Shown: positions 1 through 7,715 of the stretch, piece by piece | Layout: each line of letters begins with the position of its first letter | Position numbering within the stretch: the stretch's first letter is position 1 | From: Phytohabitans sp036906915 | Lineage (GTDB): Bacteria > Actinomycetota > Actinomycetes > Mycobacteriales > Micromonosporaceae | Reading direction: 5' to 3' | NCBI RefSeq assembly: GCF_036906915.1 | Contig: NZ_JBAKHX010000027.1 | Location: 1 to 64,000, forward strand | Length of the DNA stretch: 64,000 bases | Notes under the pieces: model-generated | What the model was told of the DNA's origin: nothing | Seen by the model: the letters and a program-made list of their open reading frames with translations, nothing else | Databases searched by the model: none | Translations under genes and position numbers: made by a program

Positions 1-56
1 GGGCCGGGGCGCGGCGGGCCGGGGCGCGGCGGGCCGGGGCGCGGCGGGCCGGGGCG
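1..56. repeat. 15-bp GC-rich tandem repeat
   Basis: Three full copies and one partial copy of the 15-mer GGGCCGGGGCGCGGC run from the left edge of the window. It lies beside the palindromic hairpin at 88-136, in what is presumably the 3' end of a junction between convergent genes. The array may continue to the left. No function can be read from it. Confidence 0.9.
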
Positions 57-87
57 AGCGAGGGATGAGACCGGGCGTGAAATGGCC

Positions 88-136
88 CGCGATCAAGGGC
101 GAGGCGCCGGGGGGTACGCCTCAGCCCTTGATCGCG
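88..136. repeat. Palindromic hairpin related to the GATCAAGGGC repeat family
   Basis: A 13-bp arm CGCGATCAAGGGC (88-100) is matched perfectly by its complement at 124-136. A further GAGGCG/CGCCTC pair lies inside, giving a strong hairpin just after the stop of the NlpC/P60 gene. The arm sequence is the same as the outer arm of the larger palindromes near 4.1, 4.4, 4.7, 19.9 and 26.2-26.7 kb, so this looks like a shorter member of that family. It may act as a terminator. Confidence 0.8.
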
Positions 137-161
137 GACGCGGGGGGATGGGTGTAGGGAA

Positions 162-986
162 CTAGCCGACCAGGCGCCGAACCACGTAGCTCGACGTCCA
201 GATCTTGTGCTTGCCGACCTTCACACCGGGCTTCGGTGAGTCGTACATGTAGCCGCCGCCCGCGTAGACGCCGACGTGGTACCCGTACGTGCCGCTCCGG
301 ATGACGATCAGGTCACCGGGCTGGGCCGACGACTTGGCGACCGCCCGCCCGTACCGCTGCTGCGAGTTGGCCTTGTGCGGCAGCTTGATGCCGGCGGCCT
401 TGCGGTACACGTACATGGTGTAGCCGGAGCAGTCGAACGACCCTGGCCCGCTCGCGCCGTACCGGTATGACTTGCCGACGTGCTTGCGCGCTTCGGAGAG
501 CACCTTGGCCCGGCTGGCCACCACGTTGACCCGGATGGACGCGCTGGCCGTCCAACGGTACTTGCCCGGCAGGCTGGTGTACTTCAGCCGGAAGCTGCCG
601 GTGACGTACGGGGTCGTGCGGTAGGTCGCCGTGCCGTTCGTGACCGCCTTGGTCTGCCAGGTCTGCCACCCGCCGTTGCGCCACGCCTGGAACTGCACGT
701 TTCCGCCCGTCACGGCCGCGCCGGTGTTCGGGTCGTTGACGCGCGCGGTCAGCGTGACCGCCGAGCCCCACGCCACCTTGCTGGTGCTAGATGTCAGCTT
801 GATCGCCACGTTTACCGGTGCGGCGGCCTGCTGGGAGGCGGCGGTGGTCACGGGAGCGGCCGCGGATGCTGGAGCGGCCACGGCGGCGCCGGCCACGAGC
901 TGGCCGGCGCAGAGGCAGATCCCCAAAGCGAGCGCTAGCTTGCCGGCGCGGACAGGCCGCCGCCGGCTCGAACTGTGTTCGTGCAC
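162..986 (-). CDS. Secreted NlpC/P60 family peptidoglycan endopeptidase
   Basis: This 274-aa protein has an Arg-rich N terminus and a hydrophobic signal segment ending near an APASA-type site. An Ig-like beta domain follows (about residues 60-150), then a C-terminal NlpC/P60 domain (about 155-274). The catalytic Cys is in DCSG (near residue 186) and the His in YHVGVY (near 237). The family cleaves peptide stems of peptidoglycan outside the cell. I chose the GTG at 986 because a GGAGGGA ribosome site lies about 9 nt upstream; an in-frame GTG at 1007 would overlap that site and the riboswitch. The gene follows a c-di-AMP riboswitch, a common arrangement for actinobacterial wall hydrolases. The wall substrate is unknown. 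Confidence 0.9.
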   Translation of the reverse strand: MHEHSSSRRRPVRAGKLALALGICLCAGQLVAGAAVAAPASAAAPVTTAASQQAAAPVNVAIKLTSSTSKVAWGSAVTLTARVNDPNTGAAVTGGNVQFQAWRNGGWQTWQTKAVTNGTATYRTTPYVTGSFRLKYTSLPGKYRWTASASIRVNVVASRAKVLSEARKHVGKSYRYGASGPGSFDCSGYTMYVYRKAAGIKLPHKANSQQRYGRAVAKSSAQPGDLIVIRSGTYGYHVGVYAGGGYMYDSPKPGVKVGKHKIWTSSYVVRRLVG

Positions 987-990
987 GGAA

Positions 991-1150
991 TGAGATCCCT
1001 CCGGCACGCCTGCGGGGTTAGCTGTCGGGTTCGGGCGCAGAGGCTGCCCGGCCGCGCTCCCCGCGCGGCTTCACCCCAAGATCCGGGAACAGATCACTAA
1101 CCTGGTTCCCCCGTCCCTGCCCGATCCGCCGTTGAGTTGTCGGATGTCGG
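991..1150 (-). ncRNA. ydaO-yuaA type c-di-AMP riboswitch
   Basis: Read on the minus strand, the leader of the NlpC/P60 gene carries hallmarks of the actinobacterial ydaO class: GGGACGGGGGAACC near 1100-1115, then CTTGGGGTGAAGCCGCGC, a GC-rich stem, and a conserved tail with CGAACCCGACAGCTAACC and GCAGGCGTG just before the ribosome site. In this family, c-di-AMP binding generally lowers expression of wall hydrolase genes. The boundaries are estimated by eye; a covariance search with the Rfam ydaO model would fix them. Confidence 0.85.
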
Positions 1151-1438
1151 TTGCACCGCTCGGGATGGGCAGGGCTCGGCGTTGTCCCGCGGTGCGGCCG
1201 GGCCACGATGAAGGCCGGCTCAACGTTTGTAGCCGATGCCGGGATCGACGCGGAGTAATCGAAATCTTGCGGACCGAATTTGGCACACCAGCGAATGCCC
1301 GGGCGCGGAGGGCGCTGTCCGAAATGTCACTACGGAGCGTCAACGCGGTCATGACGGGATGTTGACCATGAACGGTGAATAAGGCCACACAACTTTGCCG
1401 TGTCCGGAGATCAAACCTCCTCCGGTACCCTCGCTCGC
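1151..1438. promoter_or_regulatory. Divergent promoter region between the riboswitch and murT
   Basis: No coding gene is supported here. On the plus strand a TACCCT hexamer at 1426-1431 lies 7 nt before the GTG at 1439, which fits a leaderless murT transcript. A small inverted repeat (CCGGAG at 1404-1409, CTCCGG at 1420-1425) overlaps the promoter. The minus-strand promoter for the riboswitch transcript must lie right of 1150, but I cannot pick a convincing pair of hexamers. Confidence 0.5.
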
Positions 1439-2683
1439 GTGACGGACGGGAACACGGCCAAGATGCCCCTGCGGGCCAAGGTCGCCAGCTCGGTGTCGCG
1501 TACGGCGGCGGCACTCTCGCGGGCAGCCGGGCGCGGCGACGGCTCGGTGATCGGCGGCTGGATCGGCCTCAAGATCGACCCTGACCTGCTCGCCCACCTC
1601 GCCAACGGACGTGCCATCGCCCTAGTCTCCGGCACCAACGGCAAGACCACCACGACCCGGCTCACGGCCGCGGCGGTCGGCGTACTGGGTCCGGTGGCCA
1701 CCAACTCCTACGGTGCGAACATGCCCACTGGGCACACTTCGGCACTGGCCAAGGCTGGGCACACGCCGTACGCGGTACTTGAAGTGGACGAGCATTACCT
1801 AGCGCAAGTGATCGCGGCGACCACGCCCCGCGTGGTCGCGCTTCTCAACCTCTCGCGTGACCAGCTGGACCGGGCGAAGGAGGTCGCCATGATGGCCGAC
1901 CTCTGGCGCACCGCGCTGGCCGACCACCCCGACATCCTGGTGGTCGCCAACGCCGACGACCCGATGGTGGTTTACGCGGCGGTCGCCTCGCCGCAGGTGA
2001 CGTGGTTCAGCGCGGGGCAGCGCTGGCACGACGACTCGTGGGTCTGTCCACAGTGTGGTGCGCCGATCGAACGCCAGGCCGACCAGTGGTGGTGCGTCAA
2101 TTGCCCGCTGCGCCGGCCTACACCACAGTGGACGGTGGAAGACGACGGCGTCATCGACCCGCGTGGCGCGTGGCATAAGGTCAACCTGCAGATTCCAGGA
2201 AAAGTCAACGTCGGCAACGCGGCCACCGCGCTGGCGGTGGCATCACAGTTTGGAGTACGCCCAACCGACGCGGTCGGTCGACTGTCCACTGTGACTTCTG
2301 TGGCGGGCCGCTACGCGCAGGTGATGCGAGACGGGCGAAACATCCGGCTGCTGCTCGCAAAGAACCCGGCGAGCTGGCTGGAGGCGTTCGACATGGTGGA
2401 TCACGCACCGACGCTGCTGTCCATCAACGCGCGCGACCCCGACGGCCTCGACACATCGTGGCTCTTCGACGTCGACTTCGCGCCGCTGCGGGGCCGGCAG
2501 GTGTTGATCACCGGTGATCGGGCGTACGACCTGGCGGTACGGTTGGAAGTGAACGGTGTGCCGTTCCGCCACGTACTGTCCTTCGACGAGGCGGTCACCT
2601 CGGTGCCGCCCGGCCGACTGGAAGTCATCGCCAACTACACGGCGTTCCAGGACATCCGAGCGGAGTTGGACCGTGTCAACTGA
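1439..2683 (+). CDS. murT: Lipid II isoglutaminyl synthase, MurT subunit
   Basis: MurT is the Mur-ligase-like subunit that, with GatD, amidates D-Glu of lipid II to D-isoglutamine. The ATP loop SGTNGKTTTTRL is near residues 57-68. A Cys4 zinc ribbon (CPQCG ... WWCVNC) sits in the middle domain, followed by the C-terminal DUF1727 region. At 414 aa it has the usual length. The GTG at 1439 was chosen for its leaderless -10 element TACCCT; an ATG at 1463 (MPLRAK) and a GTG at 1400 are alternatives. It overlaps gatD by 11 bp, so the two subunits are cotranscribed and probably translationally coupled. Confidence 0.93.
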   Translation: MTDGNTAKMPLRAKVASSVSRTAAALSRAAGRGDGSVIGGWIGLKIDPDLLAHLANGRAIALVSGTNGKTTTTRLTAAAVGVLGPVATNSYGANMPTGHTSALAKAGHTPYAVLEVDEHYLAQVIAATTPRVVALLNLSRDQLDRAKEVAMMADLWRTALADHPDILVVANADDPMVVYAAVASPQVTWFSAGQRWHDDSWVCPQCGAPIERQADQWWCVNCPLRRPTPQWTVEDDGVIDPRGAWHKVNLQIPGKVNVGNAATALAVASQFGVRPTDAVGRLSTVTSVAGRYAQVMRDGRNIRLLLAKNPASWLEAFDMVDHAPTLLSINARDPDGLDTSWLFDVDFAPLRGRQVLITGDRAYDLAVRLEVNGVPFRHVLSFDEAVTSVPPGRLEVIANYTAFQDIRAELDRVN

Positions 2684-3389
2684 CAGCGCTATCAGCATCG
2701 TCTGGATCTACCCGGACCTGCTGTCCACCTACGGCGACCGCGGCAACATGCTGATCCTCGCCCGCCGGGCCGCGCTGCGCGGGTTTCCCGTGCAGACCAT
2801 CGAGGTCCGATCCGATCAGCCGTTGCCCAACAGCGCCGACATCTACCTGCTGGGCGGCGGCGAAGACGGCCCGCAGGCGCTCGCCGCGCAGCGACTGCTC
2901 GCCGACGGCGGCCTGCACCGCGCGGTGGCGCAGGGCTCGGTGGTGTTCGCGGTGTGCGCCGGGTACCAGCTGCTCGGCGGCTCGTTCTTCGCCAAGGGTG
3001 CCAAGTGCGGCGGCCTCAACCTGCTCGACCTGCACTCCGACCGAGGCCCCAGCCGGGCCGTCGGTGAGTTGGGCGGCGTCATCGACCCGCGGCTCGGCCT
3101 GCCCCCGCTGACCGGGTTCGAAAACCACGGCGGCCGCACCCACCTCGGCCCGAGCGTCGCGCCGCTCGCCCGGGTCACCACCGGCATCGGCAACGACGGC
3201 AGCACCGAGGGCGCCTGGCGCGGCAAGCTCCTCGGTACGTACTCCCACGGCCCCGCCCTCGCCCGAAACCCGGCCATCGCCGACTTGCTGCTGCGCTGGG
3301 CCACCGGCATGGACGTGCTGGCCCCTCTCGACGACACCTGGTCCGACCGGCTGCGCGCCGAGCGCACGGCCGCCACGGCGGCCTCATGA
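2673..3389 (+). CDS. gatD: Lipid II isoglutaminyl synthase, glutamine amidotransferase subunit GatD
   Basis: GatD is a class I glutamine amidotransferase of the CobB/CobQ type that supplies ammonia to MurT. The nucleophile Cys is in FAVCAGYQLLG (about residue 91), and the catalytic His lies in GTYSHGPALARNP near the C terminus. The GTG at 2673 overlaps the end of murT and gives a 238-aa protein starting MSTDSAIS; longer in-frame readings run back into murT and are not plausible. The pair is essential for peptidoglycan amidation in many Gram-positive bacteria. Confidence 0.93.
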   Translation: MSTDSAISIVWIYPDLLSTYGDRGNMLILARRAALRGFPVQTIEVRSDQPLPNSADIYLLGGGEDGPQALAAQRLLADGGLHRAVAQGSVVFAVCAGYQLLGGSFFAKGAKCGGLNLLDLHSDRGPSRAVGELGGVIDPRLGLPPLTGFENHGGRTHLGPSVAPLARVTTGIGNDGSTEGAWRGKLLGTYSHGPALARNPAIADLLLRWATGMDVLAPLDDTWSDRLRAERTAATAAS

Positions 3390-4078
3390 TCGCGCGCCTC
3401 GGAGCGGGCCTCCGTGACGGCCTCCGTGACCCGAAGGTTGCCCGCTTCGCCCTGCTCCTCGTCCTGCTCTGCGTATGCGGCCTCGCCGTACTCCTCCTGC
3501 CGCAGCCCGACCTCGCCGCCGCCCCTCGCATCGTCGACCGGCTCGGCCTCCTCGCGCCCCCCGCCGCGGTGCTGCTCGGCGCCCTCATGATGATCGTGCT
3601 CATCCCCCGCACGCTCGTCTCGGTAGCGTGGGGAGCGCTGTTCGGCACGGTTGGCGGCGCGAGCTACGCGCTCGCCGCCGCGCTGCTCGCCGCCGCCCTC
3701 GGCTTCGCCGTCGGCCGCCTGCTCGGCCGCGACTTCGTCGCCGACCGGGTCCGCGGGCGGCTGGCCAGGCTCGACGGCTGGTTCGGGCGGCAGAGCGTGT
3801 TCGGCGTCGTGACCGTCCGCTTGCTGCCTGTCGGTGGCTTCGGCCTGATCAGCTACGGGTACGGGACCACAGGCGCCCGCCTGCGCCCATACCTGATCGG
3901 CAGCGTGCTCGCGTCGGTGCCGTCAGCTTTCGGGTACGCGGCCGTGGGCGCCGCCGTAGCCTCGCCCGGCGACATCAACTGGTTCGCGATCGCCCCGGCC
4001 GGCCTGGGCCTGATCGCCACCACGATAATCGTCACCCGCTGGCGCCGCGCCTCCAACCGCACCCTCGCCACCCCCTAA
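3386..4078 (+). CDS. TVP38/TMEM64 (SNARE-associated/DedA-like) membrane protein
   Basis: This 230-aa protein has about six hydrophobic segments. The central family signature is visible: IPRTLVSVAWGALFG, then AAALGFAVGRLLGRDFV, then the VRLLPVGGFGLISYGYG loop. TVP38 and DedA family proteins are membrane proteins linked to lipid scrambling or membrane homeostasis; the substrate here is unknown. Its start ATGA overlaps the gatD stop, so it belongs to the murT-gatD operon, suggesting a cell-envelope role. Confidence 0.85.
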   Translation: MIARLGAGLRDGLRDPKVARFALLLVLLCVCGLAVLLLPQPDLAAAPRIVDRLGLLAPPAAVLLGALMMIVLIPRTLVSVAWGALFGTVGGASYALAAALLAAALGFAVGRLLGRDFVADRVRGRLARLDGWFGRQSVFGVVTVRLLPVGGFGLISYGYGTTGARLRPYLIGSVLASVPSAFGYAAVGAAVASPGDINWFAIAPAGLGLIATTIIVTRWRRASNRTLATP

Positions 4079-4121
4079 CACCGCCGCCGCGGAGCCCCCG
4101 ACGCACCCGCACCCCTCTACT

Positions 4122-4206
4122 CGTCGATCAAGGGCAAACGCACGTGGTTGGATCTCATTTCCACGTGCATTTGCCCTCGATCGATGGAAATCTCCTTGAT
4201 CGACGG
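4122..4206. repeat. Palindromic repeat, copy A
   Basis: The left arm starts GATCAAGGGCAAACGCACGT at 4126 and its complement ends at 4182 (CCACGTGCATTTGCCCTCGATC). The 13-nt loop is TTGGATCTCATTT. An extra outer arm, CTTGATCGACGG, follows to 4206. CACGTG lies inside each arm. The flanking genes are convergent. Confidence 0.9.
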
Positions 4207-4347
4207 ACAAAGCGGCCCATGAGGCGCCGCTGCGGCGGCCGGGCGCTCTTCGTCGCGCCTCACCCGAGCGCGAGACCCGAACCGCGTGCGCTGCTGCGGG
4301 CGCGCGGCCAACTCGCCCTCCATGCCGGCCGCAGATCGCGGCCCATG

Positions 4348-4431
4348 CCGCGATCAAGGGCAATCGCACGTGGTTCGATCTCATTTCCACGTGCATTTGC
4401 CCTTGATCGATGCAATCGCCCTTGATCGGCG
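4348..4431. repeat. Palindromic repeat, copy B
   Basis: Same plan as copy A: core arms at 4352-4373 and 4387-4408, loop TTCGATCTCATTT, then a second outer arm CCCTTGATCGGCG ending near 4431. The orientation, judged from the loop, matches copy A. Confidence 0.9.
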
Positions 4432-4684
4432 AGGAGATGCAGCGGGCCGAAGGGCCGCGCCGGAGGACGCGCCGCGTCCGCGTTCGTGCTCTCTGCCGGG
4501 CCGCGGCCCGGCGCCCGCCGTCGCGCGCGTCCCTGATCGGCGGACGCGGCGTCCCCGCCAGCGCAGGGCGTGGCAACCGCCGCGCAGCCGTCCGGGCTCC
4601 TCACCTGTCGCGGAGCGCGCTGCCCCCGCGCTGCGATCGGCGCGCACCGCGCCCGCGCGAGAGCAGACCACGGCCCAGCCGGGC

Positions 4685-4768
4685 CGCGATCAAGGAAGAC
4701 CTCGTCGATCAAGGGCAAATGCACGCGAAAAAGAGATCCAACCACGTGCGTTTGCCCTTGATCGACGG
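4685..4768. repeat. Palindromic repeat, copy C (inverted orientation)
   Basis: The outer arm CGCGATCAAGG lies on the left (from 4685). The core runs from GATCAAGGGCAAATGCACGC (4707) to its complement ending near 4762. The loop reads AAAAGAGATCCAA, the reverse complement of the loop type in copies A, B and E, so this copy is flipped. Confidence 0.9.
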
Positions 4769-4780
4769 AACGGGGCCCGC

Positions 4781-4870
4781 GCAACCCGCGGGCGCCGCGC
4801 AACCCGCGGGCGCCGCGCAACCCGTGCAACCCGTGCAACCCGCGCAACCCGCGCAACCCGCGCAACCCGC
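4781..4870. repeat. 9-bp/18-bp tandem repeat
   Basis: Two 18-bp units GCAACCCGCGGGCGCCGC (4781-4816) are followed by six 9-bp units GCAACCCGY (4817-4870). The 18-mer is the 9-mer plus GGGCGCCGC. It lies directly after palindrome copy C and before the stop of the Excalibur gene. A slippage-prone array; no function is evident. Confidence 0.9.
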
Positions 4871-4913
4871 GACGGTACGCGAAGGGGCGGGCGCAGGGCG
4901 TGGGGTGGCGGGG

Positions 4914-5498
4914 TTAGTCGCCGGGGCCGCAGGCGGTGCCGTCGGTGTTGCGGTCCAGGGCGTGGCGGTCGCGGCCGCCTTCGATCTTCAAGGGCTTGAA
5001 GCCTCGCTGCGCGAGCCATCCGCATTTGTCCGTCACGCCGGCTGGGAACTCCCAGGGCACGCACACGTCGCGGCCGCCGTACGCGTGGTCGCACCCGTCG
5101 GTGCCTTCGGCGATCTCGACGCCCGCGGTGGGTGACGGGGCGGGGCCTTGGCGGCCTGTGCCGGGCTGCTGGGCGAAGTCTTGTACGAACGCCGGCGGCG
5201 TCACCGCGGATCCGGCCTGCGTGCCCTGGCTGGGGTCGTCGGCGCGGCCCGGGTTGGGGCCTTCGTGTTCAGGGCCTGGGCCCGGGCCGTAGTCGGTGCC
5301 CGGGGACCCCGCCGACCAGCGGGAGTCGGCGTCGGAGCCGGCCGCCCAGGTGCCGGCCAGGCCGACGCCGAGGGCGAGCAGTACCACGCCGCCCGCGATC
5401 GCCGTGCGGATGGGCCAGCTCGCGCCGCGCCATCCGCCCCACGCGCGGACCGCGAGGGACACGACCGACCGGCTCCAGGCCGCGAGGCGAGCCGTCAT
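4914..5498 (-). CDS. Membrane-anchored Excalibur-domain protein
   Basis: This 194-aa protein has one membrane anchor (about residues 33-53, rich in Gly, Val and Leu) and then a Pro/Gly-rich extracellular linker. The C-terminal Excalibur-type domain has paired cysteines (DVCVPWEF, DKCGW) and a terminal DRNTDGTACG motif resembling the DxDxDGxxCE calcium loop. The ATG at 5498 overlaps the stop of the upstream oxidase gene (ATGA), so both are on one transcript. This suggests a surface accessory role for the glycan oxidase. The specific function is unknown. Confidence 0.75.
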   Translation of the reverse strand: MTARLAAWSRSVVSLAVRAWGGWRGASWPIRTAIAGGVVLLALGVGLAGTWAAGSDADSRWSAGSPGTDYGPGPGPEHEGPNPGRADDPSQGTQAGSAVTPPAFVQDFAQQPGTGRQGPAPSPTAGVEIAEGTDGCDHAYGGRDVCVPWEFPAGVTDKCGWLAQRGFKPLKIEGGRDRHALDRNTDGTACGPGD

Positions 5499-7570
5499 CC
5501 GACCTTGACCCACTTGGCGACCGATGGGACGCCGTTGGCGCCGTGGACGAAGAGCATGTACCAGCCGGGCGGCGCGATGTTCGGGTTGTTGGTCACGTTC
5601 AGGTCGATGGTGTTGCCGTTGACGGTCATCGGCAGTTCGACGAAGCGCTGGTTCGGGTCGGACGAGTGGGTCACGGCAGCCGGGCGGATCAGGGATGCCC
5701 GGGTCACGGCCCGGTCGACGGTGATCCGCTGGGTGCTGCCGTACCCCCACTGCGTCGACGCCAGCGTCGTGATGGCCGGCCGGGTGCCGCGCAGCAGGTA
5801 CGGCGGCGTGTAGACGGAGATGCGCATGTCGAACGAGCCGTTGCCGGGGTTGTCACCGACCGCCATCACCCGGCCGTCGGGCAGCAGGAACGCCGACGAG
5901 TGGTACGTGCGGGGCACCGGGTCGGCGGCCATCGGGGTGAACGTGTTGGTGGCCGGGTCGTACATGGACGCTTCGAAGACCGGGTCGGCGCGGTTGTGCA
6001 GGGCACCGCCGGTCTCGAAGACGGTGCCGTCGGGCAGCAGCACCAGCGAGACGTACATTTTGCCGGTGTCGGCGGCCTGGGTCTGGCCGTTGGCAAGCGC
6101 GCCGCGTGGGATCAGCGGCCCGGCTGTGTATCGAGGGTTGGCGGCCTTGAGGTCGATGATGTCCGTGAGCCGGCCCGCGGTGGCGCCGACGTCGCCGTTG
6201 CCGCCGCCGACGGTGAACACGCGCTGGTCCTGCGCGGGCGGCAGCAGGACGCTCATCGACTGGTCGCGGAAGTCTTTGTCCTGTAGGCCGGGCACATCTG
6301 TCCACTTGCCGTTGGGATAGTCGTAGAGGCGCGCTCCGCTGCCGGGCAGGCCGATGCCGAAGGTGTGGCTGCCGGTGTAGAAGAGCCGGCCGTCCTGCAT
6401 CAGCACCATGGCTGGGTACAGGCCCCACCATTCCCAGGTCTGGACCACATCGTTCTGCGGCAGCCATCTGCCCGCGGACGCGTCGAAGTACTCGGTGGTG
6501 GTGGTGCCGCTGGAGTCGGCGCCGAGGCCGCCGAGGGAGATTACGTCGCCGTTGCCGAGCACGGTCGCCGACGGGTACCAGTGGCTGGCGGCCATGTCGT
6601 TGGTGCGGGTGTACGTGTTGGTGGTCGGGTCGAACAGGTACGAGTTGGCGAGGCCCTTGTATCCGACTGAGCCGTCAGCGGCGGCGTAGTCCTTGGTGCC
6701 GCCCATCACCAGGACCTTGCCGTCGGCCAGCGCGACGTGTCCGGCGCAGAAGAGGTCGACCGGCGTGGGCACGTTGGTGAACGTGCCGTTGTTCGGGTCG
6801 TACACGGCGCTCTTGAACGTGCCGGCCTTGAAGGCGTTTGGGTCGTTTCCGGAGCCGGCGACGAGCAGCACCTTGCCGTTACGCAGCACAGCGGCGTGGA
6901 TGGCGCGCACCGACGACTGGTACGGCATGACCTGCCAGTGGCCCTTGAAGCAGCGCTCACCGATCTTGCAGGTCGACCTGGGCGCGGCGGCGGTGGCGTC
7001 GACCATCCGGTAGTCGTCGGTGACGAGCGTGCCGGCGCCGTACAGGTTGACGCCGAACGTGATCCGGTCGGTGCCGGCGGGCACCGGCGGCGTGCGCACG
7101 GTCTTCTGCTTGAACTGCTTCGTCGCCGGGAGCGTGGCGAGGTCGGTCCAGTACTGCCAGCCGGCCTTGGCGTCGTGGCGATACAGCGTCATCGCGGTGG
7201 CGGCGCTGGTCGACGTGTACCAGACGGACAGGTCGTACTGGCGCCCCTTGGTGACCGTGGGTGCACAGTCCATTACGGCACCACGGCTACCCGACGTGAA
7301 GGCGCCGATGGTGATTCTCAACGCAGCCTTGCCCGTCCGGGCGGTCGACGTGACGCCGTACGAAAAGTTCTGCTTGCCCTGCCCAGTCCGTTTCCAGCAC
7401 TGCGGAAAGCCCTTCGCGGACGCCTCCATGCTCGGATTGCGGACCAGGTTGGCAGCTGCCTGGGCGGGCGCGCCGACCACGAGGCCGACCGCACACAGCA
7501 GAGCGAAGGTAAGCAGGCGAGCGAGTCCACGGCGGAGCTCTGGACTCCACATGGGGGCGGGGGGCACCAC
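5495..7570 (-). CDS. Secreted galactose-oxidase-like (GlxA-type) copper radical oxidase
   Basis: This 691-aa protein has a signal peptide (hydrophobic stretch ending AQA near residue 37). An N-terminal carbohydrate-binding-like beta domain (about 40-190) precedes a kelch propeller and a C-terminal DUF1929-type domain. Positions matching the galactose oxidase active site are visible: Cys in FCAGHVALADGKVLVMGG and Tyr in SHWYPSA (the Cys-Tyr cofactor pair), Tyr-His in TYHSSAFLLPDGRVMAVGD, and His in THSSDPNQRF. Such enzymes oxidise alcohols or sugars to aldehydes with H2O2 release. The start GTG at 7570 follows a GAGGAG ribosome site. A glycosyltransferase operon is divergent, so the likely substrate is the exported glycan made there; this is inferred by analogy with Streptomyces glxA. 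Confidence 0.85.
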   Translation of the reverse strand: MVPPAPMWSPELRRGLARLLTFALLCAVGLVVGAPAQAAANLVRNPSMEASAKGFPQCWKRTGQGKQNFSYGVTSTARTGKAALRITIGAFTSGSRGAVMDCAPTVTKGRQYDLSVWYTSTSAATAMTLYRHDAKAGWQYWTDLATLPATKQFKQKTVRTPPVPAGTDRITFGVNLYGAGTLVTDDYRMVDATAAAPRSTCKIGERCFKGHWQVMPYQSSVRAIHAAVLRNGKVLLVAGSGNDPNAFKAGTFKSAVYDPNNGTFTNVPTPVDLFCAGHVALADGKVLVMGGTKDYAAADGSVGYKGLANSYLFDPTTNTYTRTNDMAASHWYPSATVLGNGDVISLGGLGADSSGTTTTEYFDASAGRWLPQNDVVQTWEWWGLYPAMVLMQDGRLFYTGSHTFGIGLPGSGARLYDYPNGKWTDVPGLQDKDFRDQSMSVLLPPAQDQRVFTVGGGNGDVGATAGRLTDIIDLKAANPRYTAGPLIPRGALANGQTQAADTGKMYVSLVLLPDGTVFETGGALHNRADPVFEASMYDPATNTFTPMAADPVPRTYHSSAFLLPDGRVMAVGDNPGNGSFDMRISVYTPPYLLRGTRPAITTLASTQWGYGSTQRITVDRAVTRASLIRPAAVTHSSDPNQRFVELPMTVNGNTIDLNVTNNPNIAPPGWYMLFVHGANGVPSVAKWVKVG

Positions 7571-7715
7571 GTCTCCTCAGTCGTTCGACGTCATGGGCCG
7601 TTCGGCAGCATAGCGGCGCCTGCCCGCGAGGGATACGGCCGTCCGGTTTCGAAGACGGACAAAAGCCAATCGTCGGCTTTGGGTAACTGCGTACTTGCCC
7701 TAAACTCCGGCAATC

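Larger units (their letters stand above)
4079..4913. other. Repeat-filled gap between convergent genes
   Basis: About 835 bp separate the ends of the TVP38 gene and the Excalibur gene. The gap holds three copies of the large palindromic repeat (about 4122-4206, 4348-4431 and 4685-4768) and a short tandem array at 4781-4870. Open frames crossing it on both strands translate the palindromes and lack homology signals, so no gene is called. Confidence 0.8.

Noticed and set aside
4260..5135. Several overlapping ORFs of 130 to 240 codons in the gap after the TVP38 gene
   Set aside because: They translate the palindromic repeats (RSRANAR- and IKGKCTW-type peptides recur on both strands) and low-complexity arrays.
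7571..7715. Operator-like sequence between the GlxA-like and GT genes
   Set aside because: Only a TAAACT -10 candidate was found; no convincing palindrome or -35 element supports a regulatory site.
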